A DNA stretch of 64,000 bases from Actinoplanes teichomyceticus ATCC 31121 (GCF_003711105.1 NZ_CP023865.1:7051001-7115000); one strand, 5' to 3'; positions 18,129-27,378 are shown, counted from the stretch's first letter. Notes: generated by a model not told the origin, from the letters alone. Numbers and translations: made by a program.

Positions 18129-18754
18129 TCCTCGCCCTCCCCTTCGTCGTCGTCATCATCGTCGGCGTCGTCTTCGTCGCCGAAATCGGCTTCGTCCAGA
18201 CGCTTGAACTCGATCTGGACCTTGCCCGCTCCGAGGTCGGCCCATGCCACCTCGCGCTCGGCGCCGTCCACCTCCAGCGTCACCCCGCTGTCACCGGTGC
18301 GCAGCACCCGGCCGGTCAGGCCGTTCACCGCGACCAGGCGGCCGATGTTGCGCCGCCAGTGCCGCGGCTCGGTCAGCGGCCGGTCCACCCCCGGTGAGCC
18401 GACCTCCAGCTGGTATTCCCCGGACAGCACCTCGCCACCCTGCTCGTCGGCGGCGTCCAGGGCCTCGGAGATCTCCCGGGAGACGACCGCCACGTCGTCC
18501 AGGCTGATCCCGCCGTCGGCGTCGATCAGCACCCGGACCACGAACCGGCGGCCGGCCCGGGACAGGGTCAGATCCTCCAGGTCGTAACCGGCCCTGGTGA
18601 TCACCGGCTCGACCACCTCGCGCAACCGGGCGCGGGCAGCGGTCAAGTCGATCCGCGGAGGGCTCGCGGTGCTGCGGGACTCCGGCTCGGGCCGGGTCCG
18701 CCGGCCACTCGGGCGACCACCGGGCCGGGCCCCGGCGCGACCACGCTGCGTCAT
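18125..18754 (-). CDS. rimP: Ribosome maturation factor RimP
   Basis: 209 aa. The core starts near residue 36 ([20 protein letters not shown]) with [20 protein letters not shown], the RimP hallmark [20 protein letters not shown], and an Lsm-like C-terminal domain. RimP helps assemble the 30S head. The first ~35 residues are an Arg/Gly-rich extension and the last ~17 an Asp/Glu-rich tail, so the protein is bipolar in charge. It is the first gene of the rimP-nusA-ylxR-infB operon; 171 bp separate it from a divergent lipoprotein gene, and that interval must hold both promoters. Confidence 0.95.
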   Translation of the reverse strand: MTQRGRAGARPGGRPSGRRTRPEPESRSTASPPRIDLTAARARLREVVEPVITRAGYDLEDLTLSRAGRRFVVRVLIDADGGISLDDVAVVSREISEALDAADEQGGEVLSGEYQLEVGSPGVDRPLTEPRHWRRNIGRLVAVNGLTGRVLRTGDSGVTLEVDGAEREVAWADLGAGKVQIEFKRLDEADFGDEDDADDDDDDEGEGEE

Positions 18755-18925
18755 CGGGCTCGGCCTCTCGCTCGTTTCTGCGCTGGAACGACTATATGCC
18801 GCCGGGCAGTTCTCGGCCCCGCGGCTGACGCAGAGCGTAACGTGCCGACGGTCCGGGCGGAGCGCCGCCGCACCGAAACCACCTGATCCGCAGGTCAGCG
18901 GCCCCGGACGTCATCCGGAGAGGGG

Positions 18926-19414
18926 ATGGTGTTGACTGGCGCGGTGCGGACGAGCGATTCGGGACACACCCGCCGCCGGGTGCTGGGCACGGCCGGTGGC
19001 CTCGCCGGCCTGGTCACCCTGGGCGGTTGCGGACTCTTCGACGACGACCCCGAGCCGGCCCCGGCACCGGACCCCCTGCGGCCGGTGCTGGACGAGGCGC
19101 TGGCGCTGGCCGCGGCGTACGACCGGGTGGCCCGGGCCCAGCCGGCGCTGGCCGGGAAACTGACCCCGCTGGCCGAGGCGCACCGGGCGCACGCCGGCGA
19201 GCTGGCCCGGGTGATCGGCACGACGCTGCCGTCCGGCCCGGCCGCCTCCTCGGCCGCCGCGGGCGGCGCCGACACGACCTCCGCGCTGCGCCGGGCCGAG
19301 CTGGCCGCGCAGAAGACCGCGGCCGCGCTGTGCCGCAGCGCGGCGGCCGAACGGGCCGCGCTGGTCGGATCGATCGCCGCCGCTCGTGCCGCGCACGCGG
19401 AGGCGCTGCGCTAG
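18926..19414 (+). CDS. Tat-type lipoprotein, helical, function unknown
   Basis: 162 aa. The N-terminus has a twin-arginine stretch (R16-R17-R18, TRRRVLGTAGG), a hydrophobic segment and a lipobox TLGGC with Cys35, so it should be exported by Tat and lipid-anchored outside the membrane. The mature part is almost entirely Ala/Leu/Glu/Arg-rich helix with a spaced heptad look, reminiscent of a ferritin-like or four-helix bundle. It is followed 10 bp later by a ferritin-like gene, so the two probably act together. The ATG at 18926 or the next-codon GTG at 18929 could be the start. Confidence 0.75.
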   Translation: MVLTGAVRTSDSGHTRRRVLGTAGGLAGLVTLGGCGLFDDDPEPAPAPDPLRPVLDEALALAAAYDRVARAQPALAGKLTPLAEAHRAHAGELARVIGTTLPSGPAASSAAAGGADTTSALRRAELAAQKTAAALCRSAAAERAALVGSIAAARAAHAEALR

Positions 19415-19424
19415 TTTCTCGGAC

Positions 19425-19853
19425 GTGAAAGAGCAACTGGCCGGCGCGCTCGCCGCCGAGGAGGCGGCCATCTGGGCGTACGGGGTGATCGGCGTCCATC
19501 TGCGGGAGGGTTCCGAGCAGGACCAGGCCCGGGCCGCCGAACAGGAGCACCGGGTGCGCCGCGACGACCTGGTCGACCGGCTCGCCGCGCTCCGGGCGAG
19601 CACCGCGCCCACCCCGCCCGGCTACCAGCTGCCGTTCCCGGTCGAGGACCGCGCCGCCGCGCTGAAACTCGCCGTCCAGATCGAGGACGGGGTGGCGCAG
19701 GCCTGGCGGCCGGTGCTGCCGGTCACCGAGAACGCCGACCGGGCCGACGCGCTGGCGGCTCTGACCGCCTCCGCGGTCCGCGCCACCAGGTGGCGCAAGC
19801 TCGCCCGGGTCACGCCGCTGACCTTGATCTTTCCCGGCCGCCCGGGTGCCTGA
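19425..19853 (+). CDS. Ferritin-like domain protein (DUF4439 type)
   Basis: 142 aa. Helical pattern with KEQLAGALAAEEAAIWAYGV, AAEQEHRVRRDDLVDRLAAL, then PFPVEDRAAALKLAVQIEDG and VRATRWRKL matches the ferritin-like DUF4439 family found beside actinobacterial lipoproteins. Glu/His residues in EExxxW and EQEHR could form a metal site, but a function is not established. The GTG at 19425 is 10 bp after the lipoprotein stop; an in-frame upstream start would overlap that gene. Confidence 0.75.
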   Translation: MKEQLAGALAAEEAAIWAYGVIGVHLREGSEQDQARAAEQEHRVRRDDLVDRLAALRASTAPTPPGYQLPFPVEDRAAALKLAVQIEDGVAQAWRPVLPVTENADRADALAALTASAVRATRWRKLARVTPLTLIFPGRPGA

Positions 19854-19870
19854 GGGCCGAGAATGAGGGG

Positions 19871-20578
19871 GTGATCGACGAGATCGACACCTCCTCGCCA
19901 CGGGCCGCGCTCGCCATCCGGCTCAGCGACGCCATCCGGCGCCGCTGGCCGGCCGACGTGCAGGCGATCGGGGTCCGCGGCTCGGTCGCGCACGGCGACG
20001 ACTCGCAGACCAGCGACGTCAACCTGATCGTGCTCACCTACCGGCCGCGGACCGGCCCGAAGCCCACCCTGCGCAAGGTCGACGGCATCCCGGTCGAGCT
20101 GCGGGTGCTGGCCGCCGGCCAGGCGCTGATCCAGTCCCGGCTGCTCACCCCGCGCTGGCCGCTGCTGGCCGACCGGTACCTCACCACGTTCGCGCTGCAC
20201 GACCCCACCGGCTGCTTCCAGGAGCAGCGAGAGGCGCACCAGCACCTGCTCACCGAGGCCCGGCCGGTCGAGTTCACCCAGCTGGCCCGGCTCAGCTGGG
20301 CCACCGCGAACGGCGCCCGGCAGCGCGCCGTCCGGCTCACCCACGGCTCCGACACCGAGTCCGCGCTCGTGATGATCGCCGAGGCTCGCGTGTACGCCGC
20401 CCTGGTCGCCGGCTCGCTCACCCGCACCTGGTTCCGCAACGTGGCGGACGCGGTGAAGCGCACCGGGGTGGCCGCGGCGGACATGCAGGAGCTCGGCGCG
20501 ATCCTCAAGTACCAGGCCGACGAGCTGGCCGCGCGCGGCCGCCCGGTGGACGGCACCCTGGACGCCCTGTTCGACTGA
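19871..20578 (+). CDS. Nucleotidyltransferase-fold protein with altered catalytic site
   Basis: 235 aa. IGVRGSVAHGDDSQTSDVNLIV matches the G-S-x(n)-D-x-D motif of the minimal nucleotidyltransferase (polymerase-beta) superfamily, but the second aspartate is Asn51 (D49-V-N51). A helical C-terminal half (EFTQLARLSWATANGARQRA; MIAEARVYAALVAGSLTRTW) resembles the accessory domain of kanamycin-nucleotidyltransferase-like proteins. Because one metal-binding Asp is missing it may be inactive or use another residue. The GTG start is preceded directly by GAGGGG with almost no spacing, so the start is uncertain. It follows the ferritin-like gene by 17 bp. Confidence 0.75.
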   Translation: MIDEIDTSSPRAALAIRLSDAIRRRWPADVQAIGVRGSVAHGDDSQTSDVNLIVLTYRPRTGPKPTLRKVDGIPVELRVLAAGQALIQSRLLTPRWPLLADRYLTTFALHDPTGCFQEQREAHQHLLTEARPVEFTQLARLSWATANGARQRAVRLTHGSDTESALVMIAEARVYAALVAGSLTRTWFRNVADAVKRTGVAAADMQELGAILKYQADELAARGRPVDGTLDALFD

Positions 20579-21031
20579 CCGCCCACCCGGGCTCACCGGA
20601 CGAGCCGCTCCGGCGCGCGGACCGCTTTGCACCCACCCCGGCAGCCCGGACCCCCGACGGCCCGCAGGCCGCTCCGCACCGGCTCCAGCACGCCCGGAGA
20701 GTGCTCCACACCCGATCCGGCGCGGTCGCGACCGCTCCGCACCGGCTCCGGCACGCCCGCGCAAGGTCCGCGCCGGTTGCGGTGGCCCGTTTCCGGTACG
20801 CCTGGGAGTCCCGTCCGCAGGCTTCACAGCCGCGCCCCGCGCCGGTCCCGCGCGCCGCTGCCGCCCGGGGCAGCGGCCGCGCCCACCGCCCGTGCGGCAG
20901 TCAGCACGCCCGGCAATCGCGCGCGGGCGGACGCCCGGCGGGGCGCGGGCCGGGCGGGCGTCGGGCGGGCGGGCGGGCGGGGCTTGGGTGGGGAGGCCGG
21001 GGAGTGTACCCGGGGAGTGGCGACAGCGGCG
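20579..21031. other. 453-bp interval with a duplicated 28-bp element, no gene seen
   Basis: Between the convergent nucleotidyltransferase and VIT genes. A 28-bp sequence (CCGCTCCGCACCGGCTCC[A/G]G then CACGCCCG) occurs at 20669-20696 and 20732-20759 with one mismatch. The rest is GC-rich; open frames here lack ribosome sites and any recognisable protein. Confidence 0.6.
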
Positions 21032-21730
21032 TCAGGCGACGCTGACGCCGATCAGGATGCCGATGGCGTAGGTCACCCCCGCGGCCAGGCCGCCCAGCGC
21101 CAGCTGGCGCAGCCCGCCCAGCCACCACGGCCGGGCGGTCAGCCGGGCCACGATCGCCCCGGCGGCGAACAGGCCGAGGCCGCCCACCGCCAGCGCGGCC
21201 CACAGCCCGTCGTACCCCAGCAGGAGGGTGAGCAGCGGGAACAGCGCGCCCACCGCGAAGCACGCGAACGAGGACGACGCCGCCGTCCAGGGGCTGGGCA
21301 GCTCGTCCGGCACCACACCGAGCTCCTCCTGCGCGTGCACCCGCAACGCCTGGTCGGGGTGCTGCTTGAGCACGTCCGCGACCTGGCGGGCCAGCTCCGG
21401 CGGGAGCCCGCGCCCGGTCCACACGCCGACCAGTTCGTCGGCCTCGCCCTCCGGGTTGATCCGCAGCTCGTGCAGCTCCTTGGCCAGCTCGGCGGCGACC
21501 TGCTCGTTCTGGGTGCGGACGCTGGTGTACTCCCCGATGCCCATCGAGATGGCCCCGGCGACCAGGCCGGCGATCCCGGTGAGCAGCAGCGTGTGCCGGT
21601 CCACCTGGGCGCCGCCCACCCCGGCGATCAGCGCGATGTTGGTGACCAGCCCGTCCATCGCCCCGAACGTCGCCGCCCGCAGCCACCCGCCGGAGACGTC
21701 CGCGTGGTGGTGCTCGACGAGCGCGGTCAC
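21032..21730 (-). CDS. VIT1/CCC1-family membrane transporter
   Basis: 232 aa. [40 protein letters not shown] and a five-segment membrane topology are hallmarks of the VIT/CCC1 family (Fe2+/Mn2+ transport in eukaryotic vacuoles; bacterial members are little studied). The middle helical segment ([38 protein letters not shown]) matches the cytosolic metal-binding region, with several Glu. The GTG start overlaps the map stop codon (GTGA), so I prefer it to an upstream in-frame start inside map. It is translationally coupled to map. Confidence 0.9.
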   Translation of the reverse strand: MTALVEHHHADVSGGWLRAATFGAMDGLVTNIALIAGVGGAQVDRHTLLLTGIAGLVAGAISMGIGEYTSVRTQNEQVAAELAKELHELRINPEGEADELVGVWTGRGLPPELARQVADVLKQHPDQALRVHAQEELGVVPDELPSPWTAASSSFACFAVGALFPLLTLLLGYDGLWAALAVGGLGLFAAGAIVARLTARPWWLGGLRQLALGGLAAGVTYAIGILIGVSVA

Positions 21731-22584
21731 GGCAGGGTGAGGATCTCGAAGCCGTCCTCGGTCACCACCAGGGTGTGCTCGAACTGAGCGGTCCACTTGC
21801 GGTCCTTGGTGACGACCGTCCAGCCGTCCTTCCAGATCTCGTACTCGTGGGTGCCGAGCGTGATCATCGGCTCGATGGTGAACGTCATGCCCGGCTCCAT
21901 CACGGTGTCCAGGCGCGGGTTGTCGTAGTGCGGGATGTACAGCCCGGAGTGGAACGTCTCGCCGATGCCGTGCCCGGTGAAGTCGCGGACCACGCCGTAG
22001 CCGAACCGCCGGGCGTACGCCTCGATCACCCGCCCGATCGCGTTGATCGGTCGCCCCGGGGCGACCGCCCGGATGCCGCGCATCATCGCCTCGTGGGTGC
22101 GCTCGACCAGCAGCCGGGCCTCCTCGCTCACCTCGCCGACGCAGAACGTCGCGTCGGTGTCGCCGTGCACCCCGTCGAGGTACGCCGTGACGTCGACGTT
22201 GATGATGTCGCCGTCCTCAAGCACCGTGGAGTCCGGGATGCCGTGGCAGATCACCTCGTTCAGCGAGGTGCAGCAGGACTTGGGGAAACCCTTGTAACCC
22301 AGGGTCGACGGGTACGCCCCGTGGTCGAGGATGAACTCGTGCACCACCCGATCGATCTCGTCGGTGGTCACGCCCGGCTTGCAGTGCTCACCGGCCAGCT
22401 GGGTGGCCTGCGCCGCGATCCGCCCGGCGACCCGCATCTTCTCGATGGTCTCCGGCGTCTGCACGTGCGAGCCACGCCACTGCAGGGGGCGTTTCTTGCC
22501 GACGTATTCGGGGCGGACGATGTTCGCCGGGACCGATCGCCAGGGCGACTGCCTACCCGGCACGAGTGGCGCACGTACGGTCAT
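21727..22584 (-). CDS. map: Methionine aminopeptidase, type I
   Basis: 285 aa with the ~35-residue N-terminal extension typical of actinobacterial MapA. The pita-bread fold motifs are present: [13 protein letters not shown] (substrate His), [19 protein letters not shown] (two metal Asp), [19 protein letters not shown] (metal His), TIEPM (metal Glu) and QFEHTLVV (metal Glu). It removes N-terminal Met from nascent proteins using two divalent metals. The gene ends in a GTGA overlap with a VIT-family metal transporter, a suggestive link for a metalloenzyme. Confidence 0.96.
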   Translation of the reverse strand: MTVRAPLVPGRQSPWRSVPANIVRPEYVGKKRPLQWRGSHVQTPETIEKMRVAGRIAAQATQLAGEHCKPGVTTDEIDRVVHEFILDHGAYPSTLGYKGFPKSCCTSLNEVICHGIPDSTVLEDGDIINVDVTAYLDGVHGDTDATFCVGEVSEEARLLVERTHEAMMRGIRAVAPGRPINAIGRVIEAYARRFGYGVVRDFTGHGIGETFHSGLYIPHYDNPRLDTVMEPGMTFTIEPMITLGTHEYEIWKDGWTVVTKDRKWTAQFEHTLVVTEDGFEILTLP

Positions 22585-22658
22585 GTCCCCCAGCCTATCC
22601 GCCGCCCGCGGGCCCGATCGGCCCCGTCCTTGCCGCTCCCAGCACGCTGTGAAATCGT

Positions 22659-22979
22659 GTGTTGGTGGATCAAGAGGGCCAGGACCCGACTTTCTCGGCG
22701 ACCGGCGCGGTCGACGGCGATCGGGTCATCGTGACGGTGACCGGCGAGGTGGACATGTCCACGGCCGACGCCCTCTTCGCCGCCGCCACCCCGGACCGGA
22801 TCAACGGCGCGACGCTCGACCTGCGCGCGGTCACGTTCTTCGACTCGGCCGCCATCCACGCCCTGGTCCGGCTCGCCGAGCGGTACCCGGGGACGCTGCG
22901 GGTGATCCCGTCCGAGCGGGTCCGCCGGGTGCTCGACATCTCCGGTCTGGGCCACCAGCCCTGGCTCAGACCGGCCTGA
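22659..22979 (+). CDS. STAS-domain anti-sigma-factor antagonist
   Basis: 106 aa. [20 protein letters not shown] and [20 protein letters not shown] are the classic STAS (SpoIIAA/RsbV) motifs; Ser63 in FDSAA occupies the phosphorylated position. Such proteins bind and inhibit RsbW/SpoIIAB-type kinases when unphosphorylated. Possible starts are GTG 22659, TTG 22662 and GTG 22665, none with a clear ribosome site. Its stop overlaps by 14 bp the 3' end of the convergent giant gene that carries both a PP2C phosphatase and an RsbW-like kinase, its likely partners. Confidence 0.88.
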   Translation: MLVDQEGQDPTFSATGAVDGDRVIVTVTGEVDMSTADALFAAATPDRINGATLDLRAVTFFDSAAIHALVRLAERYPGTLRVIPSERVRRVLDISGLGHQPWLRPA

Positions 22980-25900
22980 CCGGTTCACGCCCGGCCGGGC
23001 GGAACGGGCGGCGCAGGGTCACCGCGGTGCCCTCCGGGGACCGGTGCACGGACAGCTCGGTCAGCGCCTCGATCAGCGGGAGCCCGCGCCCGCGGAAACC
23101 GGCGTCGCTCGCCGGCCGCCAGCGCCCGGTGTCGCGCACGGTGACCACCACCGCGTCGGCGATCGACGCCTCCACCGTGATCACCGGCTCGGCCGGGTCG
23201 ATCGGGTGCTCGATCGCGTTGGCCACCGCCTCGGAGACCGCCACGGTCAGGTCGAACACGTCCGTCTCGGGGACCGCGTACGCCTCCAGGAAGTCCGCGA
23301 GCCGCTGGCGCAGCACGCTGAGCCGGGCCGGGTCGGCGGGCAGCCGCATGACGAACACGCGCTCCTCGGTCACCTCCAGCGCGATCATCGCGATGTCGTC
23401 CCGGCGCACCTGCCGGGTGGCCTTGGCCAGCAGCGCGTCCAGCAGGTCCTCGACGTGCTCGGTGGGCCCGGCCACGTCCGCGGTGAGCTCGGCCAGTCCG
23501 GTGTCGATGCCCTGCCGGCGGTCCTCGACCAGCCCGTCGGTGTAGAGCAGCAGCCGGTCGCGGGGGGCCAGCCGGATCTCCCGGGTCGGGTACGGCACGT
23601 CGCCGAGCGCGCCGATCGGCGGGCCGAGCGCGTTGCGGTACACGAAGGCGCCCGGCCGCCCGGGGCTGACCAGGATCGGGGACGGGTGCCCGGCCGACGA
23701 GTAGCGCATCACCCGGGTCCGCGGGTCGAACCGCACGCACACGACGGTGGCGAACTGCCGCCGGCCGAGCGTGCCGACCAGGCGGTTGAGGCGGCTCAGG
23801 GCGGGCCCGCAGTCGAACCCCTCCAGGACGTACGCCCGGAGCGCGTTGCGCAGCTGTCCCATCGCGGCCGCGGCCTGCACCCCCTTGCCGACCACGTCAC
23901 CGATGACCAGGTACAGGTGGCCGTCCGGGCCGGCGATCACGTCGTACCAGTCGCCGCCCACCCGGGCCTCGCTGCTGCCGGCCACGTACCGGCTGGCCAC
24001 GACCGCGCCGGGCACCCGGGGCAGGGACTGCGGCAGCAGGCTGTGCTGCAGGGTACGGGCGATCCGGTGCTCGGTCTCGTAGAGCCGGGCGCCGGCCAGC
24101 CGCAGGCCGACCAGCCGGGCCAGCTGGGTGAGCACCATCGGCTCCACCGGCCCGCCCGGCCCGGACCACACGCGCAGCTCGCCGACGGCCCGCCCGGTGG
24201 TGTCCGGCAGCGGCAGCACCAGGTCCGGCTCGGCGGCCGCGTCGGCGCCGCCGTCGGTCTCGGCCCGGGCGTCCGGGGCGGTCACCACCACCCGGCCGGC
24301 CGCGGTCATCGCCTGCACGTGCCGGGCCGCCACGTCGAGCACCTCGGCGGTCCCGGCCACCGTGTTCAGCGCGACCGCGGCGTCGACCAGCCCGCGCAGC
24401 CGGCTGACCGTCTCCCGGCGCAGCTGGCCGAGCTCCAGGTTGGCCCGCACCCGGGCGGTCAGCTCGCGGGCGGAGAACGGCTTGACCAGGTAGTCGTCGG
24501 CGCCGGCGGCCAGACCCTCGACCGCGGCCTCCTCACCGGCCCGCGCGGAGAGCACCACGATCGGCACGTCCCGGGTGCGCTGGTCGGCGCGGAGCGCGGC
24601 GATCAGGCCGAAGCCGTCCAGCCGGGGCATCATCACGTCGGTCAGGACCAGGTCGAACGGCCGTTCCCGGGCGAGCTCCAGGGCGGTCGCGCCGTCGACT
24701 GCCCCGATCACCTCCCAGTGCGGGCTGAGCAGGCGGGTGACGTGTTCGCGCAGGTCGGCGTTGTCGTCGGCGAGCAGGATCCGGCCGCCGGTGGCGGGCC
24801 GGTCCGCCCCGGGGGCCGGGTCGTCGCCGGAGCGCGCGCCGTCACCGGACCACCAGCCCGCCTCGTCCGTCCAGGGGCGCGGGTCGGCGATCGCCGGCGG
24901 GGCCGGGTCGTCGCTGACCCGGTCGGCCGGCAGGTGCGCGGCGCCGAACGGGATCCGGACCAGGAACTCGCTGCCGGCGCCGGGCGTGCTGCGCACCCCG
25001 ACCGAGCCGCCGTGCAGCTCGACCAGCTCGCGGACCAGCGCCAGCCCGATGCCGGTGCCCTCGTGGCTGCGCGACCAGGCGCCGGTGACCCGGTGGAACC
25101 GGTCGAACAGCAGCGCCTGCTCGTTCTCCGGGATGCCGACGCCGGTGTCCCGCACGGCGAGTTCCGCGTGGCCGCCGGCGACGCGTACGTGTACCTCCAC
25201 CCGGCCCTGACGGGTGAACTTCACCGCGTTGGAGAGCAGGTTGAAAACGATCTTCTCCCACAGTTCGTGGTCCACGTGTACCGGTACGGGCTCGGGCGGC
25301 GTCTCGATCACCAGATCCAGCCCGGCCCGTTCGGTCGCCGGCCGGAACGAGGCGGCCAGCCGCGCGGTGTGCCCGGCCAGGTCGGTCGGCCGGAACACCG
25401 CCCGCATCCGACCGGACTCCACCCGGGAGAAGTCCAGCACGGTGTTCACCAGCTTGAGCAGGCGCATCCCGTTGCGGTGCGCCGGAAGCAGCCGCTCACG
25501 CAGCTCAGCGCCGGTGTCCGGGGCGTCGATCAGGTCCTCGAGCGAACCCAGGATCAACGTCAGCGGGGTACGGAACTCGTGGCTGACGTTGGAGAAGAAG
25601 TCGGTCTTCGCCCGGTCCAGCGCGGCCAGCTCGGCGGCCCGGCGCCGTTGCAGCTCGATCTCCCGGACGCTGGCCACCGCCCGGGAGATCTGGGCGGTGG
25701 CCAGCTCCAGGAAGTCCCGGTAGTCACCGTCCAGCCGCAGGTACCGGCTCACCCCGACGACCAGCGCGCCGACCGTGTCGGCGCCGACGCCGATCGGCAG
25801 CACGAGCGCCTCGTCCGCGGCGGCCGCGGGCGGATCGGTCAGCTCGGCCAGCGGCGCCCGGCCCGGACGCCCACCGGCGATCACCTGGCGGACCGCCGGA

Positions 25901-26541
25901 TGGTCGCTCCGGTCGCCGAGCACCACGGCGGCGTACGGCACGTCGTCGGCGTTCTCACCGAGCACGGCGGCGGCCTCGGCGGCCAGCGCGGCCTCCCCGG
26001 TCGAGTCGGCCAGGCGGCGGCCCAGCGCGGAGAGCGTGCGCACCCGCCGCTCGCCGAGCAGCCGGCCGGTGGTCTCGGCGACGATGCACATGATGCCGCC
26101 GATCGAGCCGTCGGCGGCCCGGATCGGGTCGCACGAGATGGCGAAGTACGCCTCCTCCAGGAAGCCGTACCGGTCGATCAGGAAGCGGTGGTCGTCGGCG
26201 AAGAACGCCTCGTCGGCCTGGTACACCCGCTGGAACAGCGCGCGGATCTCGTCCCAGATCTCCGCCCACAGCCGCGCGCCGGGCCGGCCCAGGTAGTCCG
26301 GATGTTTGCTGCCGGGGATCGGGATGTGCGCGTCGTTGTAGAGCGCGATGTGCTCCGGCCCCCAGAAGATGATGATCGGCGTGCGCGAGGCCAGCATCGT
26401 GATCACCGCGTCGGCCAGCTCGGGTGGCCAGGACGACGGATCACCGGCCGGCGAGGCCGACCAGTCCAGCGCCGCCAGCCGCCGGCCCATCTCGCCGCCA
26501 CGCTCGAAGGCGATGCGCAGCCGGGCCGGCAGGGCGCCCAT
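22966..26541 (-). CDS. Hybrid histidine kinase - receiver - SpoIIE phosphatase - RsbW-like kinase fusion
   Basis: 1191 aa. PAS-like N-terminus (~20-150; IIIFWGPEHIALYNDAHIPI), GAF-like region (~155-300), HisKA with phospho-His321 (NVSHEFRTPL), HATPase_c (~395-540; NLLSNAVKFT, EGTGIGLALVREL), receiver (~585-700; Asp635 in LTDVMMPRLDG, Lys in LVKPF), a second GAF-like region, SpoIIE/PP2C phosphatase (~840-1060; GGDWYD 862-867, IGDVVGKG, YTDGLVEDR) and a C-terminal RsbW/SpoIIAB-like ATPase (~1070-1185; VSEAVANAIEHP, GRGLPLIEAL). No membrane segment. The ATG at 26541 has GGGAGG about six bases upstream. It probably integrates a cytosolic signal and controls the phosphorylation state of STAS proteins. 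Confidence 0.93.
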   Translation of the reverse strand: MGALPARLRIAFERGGEMGRRLAALDWSASPAGDPSSWPPELADAVITMLASRTPIIIFWGPEHIALYNDAHIPIPGSKHPDYLGRPGARLWAEIWDEIRALFQRVYQADEAFFADDHRFLIDRYGFLEEAYFAISCDPIRAADGSIGGIMCIVAETTGRLLGERRVRTLSALGRRLADSTGEAALAAEAAAVLGENADDVPYAAVVLGDRSDHPAVRQVIAGGRPGRAPLAELTDPPAAAADEALVLPIGVGADTVGALVVGVSRYLRLDGDYRDFLELATAQISRAVASVREIELQRRRAAELAALDRAKTDFFSNVSHEFRTPLTLILGSLEDLIDAPDTGAELRERLLPAHRNGMRLLKLVNTVLDFSRVESGRMRAVFRPTDLAGHTARLAASFRPATERAGLDLVIETPPEPVPVHVDHELWEKIVFNLLSNAVKFTRQGRVEVHVRVAGGHAELAVRDTGVGIPENEQALLFDRFHRVTGAWSRSHEGTGIGLALVRELVELHGGSVGVRSTPGAGSEFLVRIPFGAAHLPADRVSDDPAPPAIADPRPWTDEAGWWSGDGARSGDDPAPGADRPATGGRILLADDNADLREHVTRLLSPHWEVIGAVDGATALELARERPFDLVLTDVMMPRLDGFGLIAALRADQRTRDVPIVVLSARAGEEAAVEGLAAGADDYLVKPFSARELTARVRANLELGQLRRETVSRLRGLVDAAVALNTVAGTAEVLDVAARHVQAMTAAGRVVVTAPDARAETDGGADAAAEPDLVLPLPDTTGRAVGELRVWSGPGGPVEPMVLTQLARLVGLRLAGARLYETEHRIARTLQHSLLPQSLPRVPGAVVASRYVAGSSEARVGGDWYDVIAGPDGHLYLVIGDVVGKGVQAAAAMGQLRNALRAYVLEGFDCGPALSRLNRLVGTLGRRQFATVVCVRFDPRTRVMRYSSAGHPSPILVSPGRPGAFVYRNALGPPIGALGDVPYPTREIRLAPRDRLLLYTDGLVEDRRQGIDTGLAELTADVAGPTEHVEDLLDALLAKATRQVRRDDIAMIALEVTEERVFVMRLPADPARLSVLRQRLADFLEAYAVPETDVFDLTVAVSEAVANAIEHPIDPAEPVITVEASIADAVVVTVRDTGRWRPASDAGFRGRGLPLIEALTELSVHRSPEGTAVTLRRPFRPAGREPVRPV

Positions 26542-26621
26542 GAAAGCCTCCCGTGGGGGGTCGGGTGACCGGTCCTCCCCGGCTCGACGCACGGTAACAC
26601 CGGTCCCGGCGCACCGCTGGG

Positions 26622-27362
26622 CTACACCGGGGCGGCGACCCCCCGCCGGGCCCGGGCGGCATCCGCCAGGGCCGCGAAGACCCGCAGGTCCGCGGTGCGC
26701 TCCGGATGCCACTGCACGCCCAGCGCGAAGGTCCGCTGCGGGTGCTCGATGATCTCCACGACCCGGTCGTCCGGGCACCAGCCGGTCGCCACGAACGCGC
26801 CCGGGTCGGCCACCGCCTGGTGGTGGAACGAGTTGACGACGGCGTGCCGGCCGAACAGCGCGTGCGCCCGCGAGCCCTCGGCGGTCACCACGTCGTGCCG
26901 GCCGTAGTCGCCGGCGCCGGCCGCCAGCGGGTCGTTGCCGCCGTGCGCCCGGTGCCGGTCGTGCCCGATCAGATCGGGCAGGTGCTGGTGCAGTGAGCCG
27001 CCGGTGGCGACCGCCATCACCTGATGCCCCCGGCAGATGCCGAGCACCGGCAGGTCGGCGTCCAGCGCGGCGCGCATCAGGAGCAGCTCGGCGGCGTCGC
27101 GTACGGCGTCCACCTCGGTCTCCGGGTGCGCCTGCGCGCCGTAGCCGGCCGGGTCGATGTCGCCGCCGCCGGTGAACACGATGCCGTCCAGGGCCTCCAG
27201 CACGTCGGTGCCGGGATCGTCGGGCGTGATCAGCACCGCTCGCCCGCCGGTGGCGTGCACCGCCTTGACGTAGGTCATCGGCAGCATCCCGGCCATCATG
27301 TCGTTGCGGCCGAACTGCACGTGCTGGGCGTACGAGGTGAGGCCGATCAGCGGTCTGCGCAT
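26622..27362 (-). CDS. Class I glutamine-amidotransferase-like hydrolase (peptidase C26, PuuD-like), copy A
   Basis: 246 aa. The family cleaves gamma-glutamyl amides such as gamma-glutamyl-GABA. Nucleophile Cys110 in LGICRGHQ, His219 and Glu221 in GVQWHPERT form the expected triad, and FTGGGDIDP is the oxyanion/substrate loop. It starts 16 bp after the neighbouring paralogue's stop on the same strand and is the last member of the amine catabolic cluster. About 40-50% identical by eye to copy B, so an old duplication. Confidence 0.92.
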   Translation of the reverse strand: MRRPLIGLTSYAQHVQFGRNDMMAGMLPMTYVKAVHATGGRAVLITPDDPGTDVLEALDGIVFTGGGDIDPAGYGAQAHPETEVDAVRDAAELLLMRAALDADLPVLGICRGHQVMAVATGGSLHQHLPDLIGHDRHRAHGGNDPLAAGAGDYGRHDVVTAEGSRAHALFGRHAVVNSFHHQAVADPGAFVATGWCPDDRVVEIIEHPQRTFALGVQWHPERTADLRVFAALADAARARRGVAAPV

Positions 27363-27378
27363 GAGGGTGCGATCTCCT

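Noticed and set aside
20627..21787. 386-codon plus-strand frame antisense to the VIT gene
   Set aside because: GC-rich shadow frame; VIT has clear family motifs on the minus strand and this frame has no recognisable protein.
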